Origin: Hirundichthys speculiger
Lineage: Eukaryota > Chordata > Actinopteri > Beloniformes > Exocoetidae
Assembly: GCA_018398805.1 (NCBI GenBank)
Contig: JAGFBZ010000817.1
Location: 248,001-312,000 of the forward strand
DNA: 64,000 nt
Direction: 5' to 3'
Within the stretch, counting starts at the first letter, position 1, and each line of letters starts with the position of its first letter. This document shows, piece by piece, positions 1 to 15,500 of the stretch. The notes below the pieces were generated by a model. That model was not told the origin of the DNA. It did no database searches and was given only the letters and a program-made list of their open reading frames with translations. Position numbers and translations under genes: made by a program.

Positions 1-258
1 AGCACTGCTCAAGTATGTCCGCTCTTCTGTAACCTCCACTGATCAGTGCGTTGTCTTAAAAGCGAGACTGAATGCAGGGTACAAATTGTGTCATGTCGTC
101 TTCAGTGCATTGCTCTTATTTTGATCCAGTTCTCCCACATGTACTGACCCAGCTGGTGGGCTGGCCTGGAACCAGGTCGTTGCTGTAAATATTTCAGTCA
201 TAAGTCACCAAATACAGTGCACACCTGTTATTCAAATGTGTTTTCTCCCCTTCATTTA

Positions 259-2640
259 CAGTCGTGTTCAAAATAATAGCAGCTTTTATCAGAGCTTTCA
301 TTTCCAAACACAAATGCACTGAGTGCATTCCAAATCAAAACATGAAAATTTTATCAAATGTGTTATTACAGGAAGTGCAGAAAAATAAATGTTAGGCTGT
401 TGAAATGAAATATAGTTCAGTTAGTAAGTTCATTCATTCTTTGAAAAAACAGGTGTCAAACAAGTGACCCTGATTAAAGGATGAAGGCAGCAAATGTGGG
501 CGATAGTAAGAGAGAGGGAAAAACATATAAAGAAGTGTAGAAAATGATAGACTGCTCACCTGAAACAATCTCAAATGCTTTAAAATGGCAACCAAAACCA
601 CCTCTGTTAAGCCAAACTATCGGTAAGAAGCCCTCTGAAAAGTCCCACTGCTGAAGAAGCCACATGTGCTTAACCCTAGAACACTATCGCTCAAATTCAA
701 AACACCATCACTAACGCCGGGTGATTTTTACCCGAGATAATACACCCAATAAAAAGTACTTTTCATCAAAATATATCAAAACATGACAATACATGACAAA
801 TTTGAGTAGTGTTCTTTTATTTTAAACTCTGTCATGTCTAACAAAATGAAAGAAAAGCATCATTAGGGGACCATATAAAAATGCTCCAAAATTACTGAAA
901 AATTAGGAATTTGGGAACAAAAAATTTCTAAAAAAAAAAATAATGAAGATGGAAACTTGATTTTTGGTCCACCCATTCCTGAGATATTTGAGACTTCCCT
1001 GGTGAAGGCTCAGTGTCCTTGGCACACAAATAGCTGCAGGAGAGAGGAACAAAATATGTCATATTTTGAATGGGTAAAAATGACTAGCTGACTAAAATAA
1101 CTTTATCATAATATGAATTCTCCTGGAAATCCCCACATTGTGATAGTTATTCATAACCACTGCACTAAATAAAGACAACATGCAATTCCAGGACCACTCT
1201 TACTTACCTTATTCCTTACATGCAATCGGTACACGCGGAGTAGTAACGGCGTGGACACATTGTGTCTTCCTGTCCGACCCTGAGGGGCAGTCAGCACACC
1301 TCACTAAGGGACCACTGCTTTCTGCTGCCACTGGTTCTCCCTAACTGCCAAGAGTACCAGGGGAAGGGATGTCGAGCACGGTACAGATCAGGATTCTGAG
1401 TTGACGTGACAGATTTGAAGAGGGGAGCCTCTGCTCTCCCCATGGTTTGATGAGTGCCAGAGCCTGCATATAAGGCCTTCTCTGCAGGTAGTTGTCATCT
1501 CTAGCTAACTAAAAAAATTTAATTAGCTAACAATTGCTAAGGTAAATCAACCTTAGTTATGTGTTACTCACTTGCTGGGATGCCAGAGACACCAACTCTG
1601 CGACAGGAGCAAAGCTGTAGTTGAAGTAGGCAAAGTAAATGTGGCAGTCTCGAATGTTGTCAACCTTGAAAGGGGGCAAGATTGCCTGATTTTATACACT
1701 AACACTTTCCCTGGGTAGAATCCACCCAAAACCTACTTTACCTTCTATCACTATTGCTGGGTGAAAATCACCCAAACATGTGCCTGTAGGAAAAAGTGTG
1801 TTTTGGATTAGGAAAACACCCATGCCATCAAAGATGTCAAAGACAATGCTGAAGCTACCCAGAGACCCATGACACTCAGATAAACGTAGCATAATGAAAA
1901 TCACATAAATGTATTTGCTCGGGTGAAAACCACCCGGCAATGGTGTTCTAGGGTTAAGAGCTTACCATTTTCCAAACAACACATTGAAAGGGATAAAGAG
2001 AAATGATGTAACATTTTGTGGATTGATGAAAGCAGGCTTGTTTTTTTGGGGGGGTGGGTCTTGTGGAGGCAGACCGTTTATCAGATGACCCCCAAACACT
2101 GAATTCAAGACACAGTTCACTGAAGACAGTGAAGCATGGTGGTGCAAGCATCATGATGTGGGGATGTATCTCATACTCTGGTGTCTGGCCTGTTTATCGC
2201 ACCAGAGATCATGGATCAGTTTTAATAGATCGTCATGTTGCTTTATGCTGAAGAGGAAATGCCCTTTAAAATGGATGTTTCAACAAGACAACGACCCCAA
2301 ACACACCGGTAAGCAGCATCTTGGTTCACAACCAACAACATTATCATTATATAGTGTCCAGCCCAATCCTGGACCTTGATCCAATAGAAAACTTGTGAGG
2401 AGACATCAGAAATGCTGTTTCTGATGCAAAACCAAGAAATGTGGAGGAAACGTGGAATGCAGTCCAGTGGTCCTGGGCTGGAATACCTGTTCACAGGTGA
2501 CAGGAGGTTGGTCGACTCCATGAACACAGATGTGAAGCAGCTCTCAGTCACAGCTGGAATACAACTAAACATTAGGAAAGATAAATCTTCAAGCATTTCT
2601 CTGTTCATACAGTAAATGTTTCCATGAAAAATCCAGATAC
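259..2640 (+). mobile_element. Degenerate Tc1-like transposon, interrupted by a piggyBac-like element
   Basis: The left end starts CAGTCGTGTTCAAAATAATA after a TA at 257-258. Transposase relics on the + strand include HGGASIMMWGCIS (about 2131-2172) and FQQDNDPKH (about 2278-2304), the second-aspartate region of the DD-E catalytic domain. The element is split at 673/1954 by the insertion described next, and its frames are broken by indels. The right terminus is eroded, so the end is approximate. Confidence 0.85.
674..1953. mobile_element. Non-autonomous piggyBac-like element with TTAA duplication
   Basis: Both flanks are TTAA (670-673 and 1954-1957). The 17-bp terminal inverted repeats are CCCTAGAACACTATCGC on the left and CCCTAGAACACCATTGC (complement) on the right, with two mismatches. 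An inner inverted pair of about 20 bp lies at 716-737 and 1918-1938 (GCCGGGTGA...ACCCGAG). No transposase frame is present in the 1280 bp. TTAA targets and CCC-starting ends are the hallmark of piggyBac. It sits inside the Tc1 relic and is therefore younger. Confidence 0.85.
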
Positions 2641-5600
2641 TGCTACAGCCTAATATTCCCTTTTCTTCTCTTAATGTAGTACATTTGATACATTTATCTT
2701 CAGTTTTTTGACTTGGAATAGAGCGTGCAGTGTTCCCAGTGCATTTGCATATCAGGAAATAAAAGCTATTATGCGGATTTTGACCACTGGCCATCATCAG
2801 TCATCTTGGTAGTAGATATTAAAGCATGCGTGCACTGCTGGGTGCACTCAGAGACCTGAACAAAGCACAGCTGCAGGTCATTGCTGTTATTTCTGCTGGT
2901 GACCACGCAGACGCTACTGAAGGTATTCACAACATTTTTCCCCTTTGAACAGCCACAAACAAAATCAGTTTTCATTCTCTCTTATAAATACTTCGTCTAT
3001 TAAGTTTGTATAATATTTTCAGAAGCTATAAAAGCAGTTTTTAAAATTGGGCCACAGCTGTGTGAAGCAGATAGTGTGTTTATACAGAGTGGAAAGAAAC
3101 CTTGGTGCTTGAAAACTCATGTACTCGGAAACAACTTCAATTCAGATGACTGAGCTCCATCTTTGAGTCTGGAGTCCAATTCTTATATCCGCCTTCGAAA
3201 GAAAGCTTAAGAAAGCCAGACTGAATGCATTTTTCCTGCACTGAATAGCAGATGTTTTTTGTGTTGTTTTTATTTTCGGGTTTTATAGTGCACATTTTCA
3301 GAACAGCACTCCACTTCGCGTATACAGTTACAATAGTACCTTTTTAGAACTATGTTGTCTTTTTTTGTCATGTTGTCATGATCTAACAGCGTGTTACTTA
3401 GTTTTTTTTTTTTTTACTTTTATCTCTGTAAGGGATATTGTCCAAGAGCTGCATGACAGTTGCCATCACTCAGCAGTGCTTCACCCACAGGAAGGACCTG
3501 TCATCAGGACTGTCATCACTCCCACTGTTATCATCATGTTTTCTGTTCACACTTGCCTCCTTTTGTCCGAGGGACTGGGAGCCATGGTTCCAACCAGTTA
3601 ATGCCCACTCCTGTAGAGAGTGTGTAAATGCTGTTGATGCTTGTAATTAGCCTTGCTGTGGGAGTAATTGAATGGAACAGATTATAGCCAGCTAAAGCCA
3701 TCTTCAGATAATGGAAGAGTCTGATCACAGACAGAAAGATAAGACTAGCTTATTCACTCATCAGTGGTCAATATCTAACCCCCATCTCGCTTTCATCTGA
3801 AACCTGGTGCTCTCAGCAGAGCAGATGAGCACAGAGGGAAGTCCATTGCAGAGGGAGAGCTTTCATGCAGGTAATTTGGTGAGACTGAAGAAAAAAACAG
3901 GTCAGATGAACAAATCACTGATAAAGTTATCAGACTGATAAAGTCGCCATAGGAAGCATATCTGCTGTGAGAGAGTGAGGAAGGAGGCTGTGACTTGTGC
4001 TTGTGTGCTTCGTCACCCCAGGACACGTCACACAGCGCTCAGTTAGCTCTGTGGATTCAAGTCCCAAGTGGATGAGCTCTTCTCTGATAAAGCCTTAGAC
4101 CAAGAAATGTATGAGATGATTTTTTTTTCTCTCTCCATCACACTCATAAATGGTCATGTACTAGTCTCAGTGACTCAGGCTGTTTCTTTTATTGAAAAGG
4201 CTTGAAACAACTTTGACCTTTCTATCTGCGGCCTTCAGACTGTAGAATAAATGCTGCCGACACCGCTTCAACTTGATGAAGTCTATTCAGACCATAAAAA
4301 CAGATGTGGACAATACACATGACTTAAAAGGGGGATTGCTGGTTGAACAACAAAGATTCAGTGCCAATATCCTCCTGGACCCTTTGCTACGTGTCTTCCC
4401 CTTTCCTGTCTCTCTCCACTATGAATGAAGGACACTAGAGCCAAAAAAAAAAAGACCAGTCAACCTAGTAATCAAAAGGTTGGTTGTCTGATTCCCAGCT
4501 GTGATCCACATGTGGTTTCCTTGCAGAAGATGCTGATCCCACTTTTTTTTCTGTAGAGATTGTCTGTGTCATTCTTGTCTTCAGCTCTTGGTAATGTCAA
4601 TATGTAATGTTGAAATGTGTTTTATTACTTTTTTCACCGTGTTGTCTCCTGTGATTACTGTCACCTAAGTCTCATTAGCCATGTCTTCCCTGATAATGTC
4701 CCCTGTTCCTCCTCAGCTCTGGTGTGGATTTATTCTCCTCTGTCTTTTCTCCAACTTCACCAATTCTTTTGTTGTGCTCCTCATGTTTCTGTCATTGTTT
4801 GCTCTCCTTTTTTCATCACTGGCCAGATTTTCTTGGTTTCTCCAGTACTCCTGCTGTGGCTGTGTTCTTTACAGAATAGTCTTTTTTGTTATATCACTTC
4901 TACCTCATCGTCTCCTGTATTTTGGGGCTCTTCTACACCTGCATCGATTACAGACTTTTAGTGAAAATCTCTGAAGTGATAAGTAAAACTTAGAAAAAAA
5001 AAAAACTAAATAAATTGTACTCCATTTGAATTATAAATTAAAACAGCTTAAAATGTCAGCCAGAAAGCTGGTAATCTTGTCCCATGGCTACACTAATGTA
5101 GAGATTCATCACATGTATAAATATTCTAAAATATTTATTACCTATGTAATGAATGACTGTATGCATGTCCAGATATCTCCAAAACTTATTCAGGTTACAT
5201 GTTTGTTAGCTTAGCTGAGGGTTGGGGTTTAAACCTCTGTGTTTACACACAAACTTTGTGTGCGCGTTCGGTTTCATGACAGTTAAACTGCAGATCATAT
5301 GAACTTCTGCTTGACGCTGGAGTCAAGTACACCTGTAGGTTAAAGTCAAAAAGTCATGGTTTATGTAACATTGTGGTAAACTGCAGACATCGTGAGTTAG
5401 CCACATGCTAACCAACAGTGCTGTTGCCCAATTCCATCAGCCTCGGTTGCCCTTTGTGTTCAGGGTGAACCAGGAAATGTTTGCATGCAGAAATGTGGCC
5501 AACATATGAAGACTCTTCTTTAGCATGCTATGATAGGAACTAGATATGAAGATTGATGTAACAAGTAACATAGCTGACAATTACTCATCAGCATCAGAAA

Positions 5601-7516
5601 ACAAAAATGAAAAACTTGGACGTGTTTAAGTCACCTTCCTCTAACGTCCACAGTTTAGGGACGTCCAGAGCCTGAACATTAACATCTCACACCAGCTGAG
5701 CTGTAGCAGAGCAAATGCATTCAAGCCGCTGTTTTGGAACTGACTTCCTGTTTCCTCCTCACAGGACATGAATCAAGTGCATAAAAACAAAGGTAAACAC
5801 CAGCTAGACGTCAGATGGACTGCTGTTAGCTGCTCTCGCTGCTGCAGTGTTGAGGTCTTGCTATCGGTCAGGAACATCAAACTCAGCAACATATTGAATG
5901 ATCTTCCTGTAGACTCCTAATTAGCACAGCTTCAGGATCTTTGAAGAGCAGTGAGTCAGTCACAGTTGCTATTCAGCAGCCACACAGCAGACATGGAAGC
6001 CCGTCTTCTTTGAAAATGGGGGAGCAATAACCAAAAACCATATTGGAGAGGCTAAATTTATTAGTTGAGTGTTCATTGGCATTGTTGCAGAATAATCTGA
6101 ACTGAGAACAGATTGCTTCTGCCTCTCTACTGCTCTTCATTATATGCTCCATTATGCTTTTTCTCAGTATCAGAACAGTCAGTCTTTATTGTTATTATTA
6201 TTATTATTGTTTTTATTATTACGGTTAGTCTTTATTGGTATCTTGCAGTGTTGGGATTTAGAAATGTAATTTTATTTCACTGTGTTGCTCTGTATTATAT
6301 GAGCATCAAAATCCCTAATGTGTAATATTGTCCGAGCAGTTTGAAGGATTTTTATTAAAAGCAGACTCGGCTTCAGGATGAAATAGAGGACATAATAAAC
6401 TGTCGCTGTTGCTAGTCCCTCTGCTCCACTTTGACCTGGAAGCTCAGCCATCCTGCTGCTGTGTAATAGGAAGAATAATCAGCACCTAAATAAAACTCTC
6501 ACTGCACTGTGATCACAATCAGCCCTCCTCTGTTCTCCTGTCAGCTCCCATTCCCCTCAAAACCGCCTCCTTATTAGACACAGAGAGAGTGGGTTGTGAT
6601 TTCACTGTTTGCTGCCAAACATGCAACAGGAAGCACAGAGACACAACACTGAGAAACAGTCCACAAGGGATCGTGTATGTGCATATGCTTGACTCCACAC
6701 CCCACCCAAACCGTGATCATTTAACTGTCTAATGTTACATCATTTACTCTGAATTTCCTTTTAATTGAAAACAAAACAAAAAAAACACATACTTTGTTCA
6801 TTGTGAGTGAAATGCAGGCTCTACATGTGCACCGAGAAATGAAGAAAAAGGAAAAGGTAAAAAACAGAAATTGAGAATTAGTATGTATCTAAATCTGCAG
6901 AGATGGTGATGTTTACTAAAAATAGTTACTGCTTTATCTCACCATCTCAGATCGCCTCAGCAAACTAATCATGCATTCTCTGGTTTTTATTAAAAGCAAA
7001 CTTATAACATTAAAACCAAATTTATAACATAAAAAGTTTGTGCTTGAATTACAAGTAACATTTAAGATTTTTTAATCTTTTTTTGTAATTCAACAAATGA
7101 CTTCAAGAAATAGGATCAGGTAAATTCCTGTATGTTCCTATGTCCTATATATTTACAAATTGCAACATGTATTTCTAAAAAGATTTAATTTTAACAATAT
7201 CACAATATCATGCAGTCTTGATGTCATAATCAACGTCGCTGCACTGCTGCTTTAGATTTCAGTGAATCTGCAGCAAAGTTGCTGAAGAGAAATAGCAGCT
7301 ACTGTGCAAGCTGAAAAATTAAACTTTACTAACATATATGTAAAAAAAAAAAAAAAAAAAAGGTCCGTTGTGCTTTACATGAAAGTCATACATTTGGTGC
7401 TGGTTGTTGAAGCTGAAGTATCTGAAGCCATTTATTTTCTTTCTTTTTTTTTTTTTTTTTATCACGCTGGTGCATTTATAGGTCATGATCTGGTCCTGGA
7501 ACAGTTTGAAAACAAG

Positions 7517-7600
7517 CCAAAGCAAGTTTATTTGTATAGCACATTTTGTGTACAAGACAATTCAAGGTGCTTTACTTAAAACATTTAAAGCATTGAAGCA
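7517..7600 (+). repeat. Dispersed fish repeat fragment
   Basis: AAGTTTATTTGTATAGCACA followed by TTCAAGGTGCTTTACT is a sequence commonly found scattered in teleost genomes, usually as a short interspersed fragment. Boundaries are approximate and the family is not assigned. Confidence 0.5.
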
Positions 7601-8089
7601 TTAAAGAGTACATTAAAAAAGGAGGAAATAAAAATAAGATAAAATATTAAAATGCAAAAAGCTAATCAACACTTGTTTTTGATTTTTTTAAAAAGAAAAC
7701 AAGCATTTCAGAAACACCAAAGAATAACCAAAAGGTCTCTGGGTATTAATGATGATTAATCAAATAACTAATTAAGTAGAATGTCCATGTTAGAACTTTT
7801 TTCTATTGTGTTATTTTTAAGGGAAGAACAGAAAGTGAGTCTTACGTTAATAAGTTTACACAAAAATAAATAATTCAGATAAAAGGAATTTTAAGTGAAG
7901 GTATGCAAACATTCACAAAGAGCCCAATAACACCAGACCTAAGACGCATGCAGACAGAAACAAAAACAATGTTTAATAAGGGTTGATTCATCAACAACAT
8001 GTTAACATATTGATCTGGATGAAGCTTTTGATCCACACCTAAACGTTTAATAGGATCCAGCCTCATATGGTCTCTTTGTCCCTCTGTAG

Positions 8090-10133
<2,044 letters not shown>

Positions 10134-13100
10134 ACCTGAGGCATCCACACAATCTGTGAGGCTCACATTCAGCAACTTTATTCTTTAATGTGGTTGGAGC
10201 AAAGGTGATGAGACTTAAGTTTATGAAACATAAGTGATGCAGAGTCACGCAGGCCTGTGTAACGGAGGAGGGCTGACGCTCAGGCTCAGCTACAAAGTTA
10301 TTTCTCCCACGAATGGCTGTTCCTCTCAGGCATAGAAGACTCCCGCTGGAGGGAATCTATTCAGAATCTATGTTTGCTGCGCAGGGTGTGGGATGGGTCA
10401 TCTGAAGTGGCACTGGCTTTGTGACTATATGTAGTTCATGATATAAGAGACTTTGTGGGAAGTGGCCTGATATTTTGGAGCTGGTATCGATGCTCAAACG
10501 TTCTCAGCTGTAGGAAGTTATTGTTTCATAAGTGGCAATACAAAGATAGGATACCGTCATTGACTATAATGCAATTTGACTATAGGAATATTAGGAGTAA
10601 TTATCAGGATAATTTGGTCTAATAAATAAATCGATCTAATTAATGTCTGTAATTAGTGAGAAAAAGCTGCTTGTGTTGTAGAAGCACCTTGAGTGGTCCC
10701 TGGACTAGAAAGACCCTGTATAAGCACGTTGTTGTTGTTGTTGTTGTTGTTGTTGCTGCTGTTGTTGTTCAGCATCGCAGTCTGACTTTGTCTATAAAGA
10801 AATAGAACATTTTTAAAAATTAATAATTAAATCATGACAGCAGGATGCCATAAAATGAGGTGACAGTGTGTTGATACAGAGACAAAGCAAAGAAAACCAT
10901 TCTGCCTGGTCTCTGTAAATGTTTAAGGCCTTTAGATGTGATGATGTCATCATCAGCTGCTCCTCTGATAATTTTGGTTTTTTTAAAACAAAAATCTTTA
11001 AAATCTGGTCTTTTAATCACCTTAAGAGAGAAATACAGGCTTGTTCGGAATGTTTTTCAGGTTTTATTATCATCAGAGAAGTAACGAGGGCTTTAAGTTA
11101 ATCAGATTTATGTTTTTCAATTTGATGTGATTCATTTTTCAAGTGTTTGGTAGTTGAACTTTCTGTCTGGGTAAGGTTTCAAACATATGTGTTATTCAGT
11201 GCTAAAGTGTCATAATTAACTGCAAAAGAAAAAAAAAACATTTTTGTGATTTGTGACTTTTGAAAACATATTGTATATTGTAATTTGCTGAACAGCTTTG
11301 ATTCCTGACTGAATCTCTTGGCGAATTGATCGGCGGCATTTATATCAAAGACAGTAGTTGTTATTTTCTCAGTATATAGATTTGTTTATGAACGTCCAAG
11401 TCTGACCTGATGATTAATTTTTCTTTCTAAGAACTATAATCTTAGACATCAACAGTAACAGAAATACCCAGGGGCTTATGTTTAGACATTTAGCCTTTGT
11501 TAGCATCACAGCTTTAGTCATGCTCAGCAGGTTGATGATCTTTGAAGTGTTAGATTAGTTTTCTCTAAGCATTTTGTTTTTCCTACAGAGGTTATTTGTA
11601 CCTTACAACTTGTAAATATTGCGAACTGTGGGTATTATATTATCACATCAAACACATCCTGGTAACTCTGTCTTCATCCATCACTTTGTCACTTTGTACT
11701 TCACACTGTCAGTGATGTGCATCAGGACCATGCAGATGGTTTTGGTTGCAGGTGCTCAAGCAAAGAGAAAAGGGTACACTCATTTAAATCACACTTATTT
11801 AAAATATAATTTATATAAAACACTTGTTTGAATTAAATAGGTTATTTCTACATCTGTGCATTCATAGAGATACTCATCAGATTTTTTTTTTCTGGTTTTA
11901 TTCTTTTGCACATTGATGACATCAGCAGAGTCTGAGCTGAAACAGATCCAGCGGGTCCACCGAACAGGTGCATCTGTTTTTAGGGTTATCATACATTTAC
12001 AGCCCAGGATTCAGTGGGCCAAGATTAATTTCGCTATCTGAATGCTTTTGCATTATTGACAAAAACAGCATTTAATACTAGAACTATCGACAATAAAAAA
12101 AAAATGCTGTATTAAATGCTCTATCAGAACACCAAAGGTGCCACATCTCTAATCCTTCTGACCGGCCGACCTGACCCAGGACAGAAGAGCTAGCTTGAAC
12201 CGCCTCTCGTAGTTCACATTCTTTCTGTTTATTTAACCTCATCTTTCTTGACATTTTTTTTTCAGTTGGCAATGGAACAAAATCAGTGCCCTTTATGATC
12301 GTTACGTTTTAATTTCCCATAAGTCAACTCTTTGCATTATGTTATCCATGTAAAAATGTTTGGTGCCAAAGCTGTTGTACTGGAAAAGTAAATATACTGT
12401 AACTGTCAGTGTAACATTTATGTACATCAACAAAGGCTTGCTCTATTTACTGTTGATAGATTTCAACTGTCACTGGAAAATGCTCTTTAGATGAAGTTTG
12501 CCAGTGACATATTTAAGGTTAAAACGTGACGTTACTGCAGGCTGCTATGATGTACAGTCAACTTTAGTTAAGCCAGTTGAGCGTTAGCGCTGACAAACGT
12601 TAACTGTGGCTTTAGATTCACCACCTGGAGTCTATCTGTGCATCCCTGATGTGCATAACATGCTTTACTGACCTGGTACTTTGATCTGTCACCAATCAGA
12701 ACCAGTTACAGAAAAAAATGATCCAATTTCCAATCACTAGCTTGTCAATCAGTGCATCTCCTTTTAAGCATCCTAGTTTCAACAACACACTTTGCTTTAA
12801 AAGAGTTTATATTTTCAATTGACAGTCGCATTTAAGTTTCCTCATGCTGACGGTTTGTGAGTAAGATAAAGGTTTTCTGACGGAGGTGGTGACCACAGTG
12901 CAGGTCATGCTGTGAGCGAGACTGTTGCTGAGATTATGGCTGCAGCTATGGGATGATTTACGTTCACTGTCACTGGAACCGATATTATAAAAAGGGTGAG
13001 ATGTTCAGATTCAGCTCTTCAGCTGCTGACAACCACAAGATATATGACTTTATGATCCTGGACTCCTGTCCTCCACTCATGTAGGCAGTCAATAAATCTA

Positions 13101-14035
13101 GATCACATCTAGAAGTGTTTGGAGTCGGTCAACAACTGGTTTTCACTTCATGAAAAACTGTTTTGTGGCACCTTTAATGGTAGCTAAAAAAGAAAAAAAA
13201 GTCATTTTTCGTTTGTTTGGCTGTTTTGATGGCAAAGTGCCAACAGCTTTGATTATGATTCAGATGAAAAACTGTTACAGACTCACATATAACATGTCTC
13301 ACAACCAAGTTTATACTTGTCCATAATCCAGCCACAGGTGGAAAGAGTTATGTAGACATAATAAAAAGTATTAAAAGAATCAAGCAGAACATTAGTCCAA
13401 ACCATCTCTCAGTCACAACCCCGAACCACTTGTGTTACTACATCTGAAAAACAACCACATCTTCAGATACCGCTAACCACATCCACAAGCAAATACTAAT
13501 AAATGCACATCTCTCTTTTCAGTCACATCTGAATCGTTGTATGATTGTATGAGTGGGCTGGTCACTGAATATCTGAAGTGATCGAGGAGAATTCAAAATG
13601 TTTTTAAACTGTAGTCATGCAAACGAGTACGGGGCTTACTTTGGGCAGTGCTACAAATGAAGGAGCAACATTGTCTTGTGATCATTTTTCAGCATTTAAC
13701 AGGATAGCAAAAAGGAAGAATATAGTGTTTTCTGTGATGAGTGGGTGTTCCTCAACCTGTTTCAGAAACAAACTGAGTCAAAAAAGAAAATGGCTCAGTC
13801 AACAAACTCTGAGTTAAGAAACTCTGAGTTTTCGGTTCCAGGACAGGTTAGTTCAATCAACTCTTGGAGTAATGCAGCCCTGAGTTACAACAACATGAGC
13901 CAGGCTGCTTTTCTCACAGCTCTACTGTTCACTTTCTAATAGTCTATGTTCAGCAAGAAAACTGACAAATAAATAATAGCTAATAAAATAACCCAACCCT
14001 GCCTTGAGAGCAGTAAGCCATTTAGATCCTCAATA
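10134..14035. other. ncald 3'UTR and intergenic DNA
   Basis: No gene recognised. A GTT microsatellite lies at about 10730-10768. The rest is AT-rich unique-looking sequence, some of which is probably ncald 3'UTR. Confidence 0.5.
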
Positions 14036-15124
14036 TACCCTCACCGGCCACTTTATTAGGTCCACCTTGCTAGTACCGGGTTGGACCCCCTTTTGCCTTC
14101 AGAACTGCTTTAATCCTTCGTGGCATAGATTCAACATGGTTCTGGAAACATTCCTCAGAGAGTTTGGTCCATATTGACATGGTGGCATCACAGCAGTTGC
14201 TGCAGATTTGTCGGCTGCACATCCATAATGGTAATCTTCCGTTCCCCCACATCTCAAAGGTTCTCTATTGGATTGAGATCTGGTGACTGTGGAGGCCATT
14301 TGAGTTCAGTGAACTCAATGTCATGTTCACCACCACCAGCAGCCTGAACCGCTGATGGATCCATCCTTTCATGTTGTTGACGCCAAATTCTGATCCTACC
14401 ATAAAACGCTGCATGTTGAACTAGTCTTAGGGTACAGGGGTGTGTAGACTAACATAACACATATGCATGTTTGTGTTTTTAGTGTAAGTTTATAGATATC
14501 AAACAGCCCATCTAATATCACGCTGTTGGTCACACATCAGTGGTGGTTTTGGCTTCCAGGAGGACTCTCCTCACTTTTTTGCCTCCATTTTTTTGCCCTA
14601 TCTGCCTCTTTCACTCCACTATAACTGAGAACATAAAAAGAGGTGGCTGAAAGATATTTTTTAGATATTTTAGGATCATTGTCCTTGAATGTAACCGAGC
14701 AGCAAACCAATTTCTTTTACTGCTATATTTTCTTTCTATCAACTTGAATCAGTCTGGCCATTCTCCTCTGACCTCTGGCATCAACAAAGCATTTGCACCC
14801 ACAGAACTGCTGCTCACTGGATATTTTCTCTTTTTCAGACCATTCTCTGTAAACCCTAGAGATGGTTGTGTGTGAAAATCCCAGTAGTTCAGCAGTTTCT
14901 GAAATATTTAAACCAGCCCGCCTGCACCAACAACTATGCCACGTTCAAAGTCACTTAAATCACCTTTCTTCCCCATTCTGATGCTGGTTTGAACTGCAGC
15001 AGATCATCTTGACCATGTCTATATGCCTAAATGCATTGAGTTGCTGCCATGTGATTGGCTGATTAGAACTTTGCGTTAACAAGCAGTTGGACAGGTGTAC
15101 CTGATAAATTTGCCTCTGAGTGTA
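14036..15124 (-). mobile_element. Tc1-like element with internal segment replaced by foreign DNA
   Basis: The left end has CACCGGCCACTTTATTAGGT and the right end ACAGGTGTACCTGATAAA, degenerate inverted termini of a widespread fish Tc1 family. Transposase remnants read on the minus strand (complement of the block near 14940-14990 gives GDLSDFERGIVVGAG-like residues). An internal stretch is missing and 14403-14733 is present instead, a copy of 17199-17529. Confidence 0.8.
14403..14733 (+). repeat. 331-bp duplicated segment, copy 1 (inside Tc1 element)
   Basis: Starts AAAACGCTGCATGTTGAACT and ends GCTATATTTTCT. It matches 17199-17529 over its whole length with no gap and about a dozen substitutions. 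No inverted termini or target duplication were seen. Confidence 0.9.
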
Positions 15125-15365
15125 CTTTCCCCACACAAATGTGGCAGGTCGTCATTCAAAAGTCTCCAAAATTTGTGTCATATGATCCATGTTTCTGATA
15201 AAATTGAACTCATTTCAGCTTCATGGAGGGGAGGAAACAGAAAAAAGTCGAGATATGTGGAAGTAAACCTGCTCCAGACCAGGTTTAGTTCACAGACTCT
15301 GTTACCGTGGTAACAGACCACGTATCCAAGTATTGAGTGCGCAAAAGTGCGAGGATTTACTGTAT

Positions 15366-15500
15366 ATCCATCCATCCATCCATCAGCTATACCCGTTTCA
15401 TCCTCTGAAGGGTCACGGGGATCTGCTGGAGCCTATCCCAGCCGTCTACGGGCGAAAGGCAGGGGTCCACCCTGGACAGGTCACCAGTCCATCGCAGGGT
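15366..15500. repeat. LINE 3'-tail type repeat
   Basis: Tandem CCATCCATCCATCCATC followed by GGAGCCTATCCCAGCCGTCT and GGACAGGTCACCAGTCCATC, a well known teleost non-LTR/SINE tail with an ATCC-type end. Confidence 0.7.

Larger units (their letters stand above)
1..8089 (+). other. ncald: Intron of ncald upstream of its last two coding exons
   Basis: No coding exon of ncald or other gene is visible, and the missing large first coding exon would be obvious if present. Apart from the transposons listed (259-2640), the interval holds A/T runs, a TTA microsatellite near 6188-6215, a 7340-7360 A run, and a fish dispersed repeat near 7517. Nothing else between 2641 and 7516 could be identified. Confidence 0.6.

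Noticed and set aside
2243..2797. 184-codon open frame on the minus strand
   Set aside because: It lies antisense to the Tc1 relic and has no protein-like composition or splice context; a chance frame.
4020..4075. tRNA-like B box near GATTCAAGTCCC
   Set aside because: No A box at the right spacing and no cloverleaf could be drawn.
4617..4974. Overlapping 114- and 97-codon frames rich in Phe, Leu, Ser and Cys
   Set aside because: Product of a CT-rich strand; no domain, no splice sites, and frames overlap. Perhaps retroelement debris, but not supportable.
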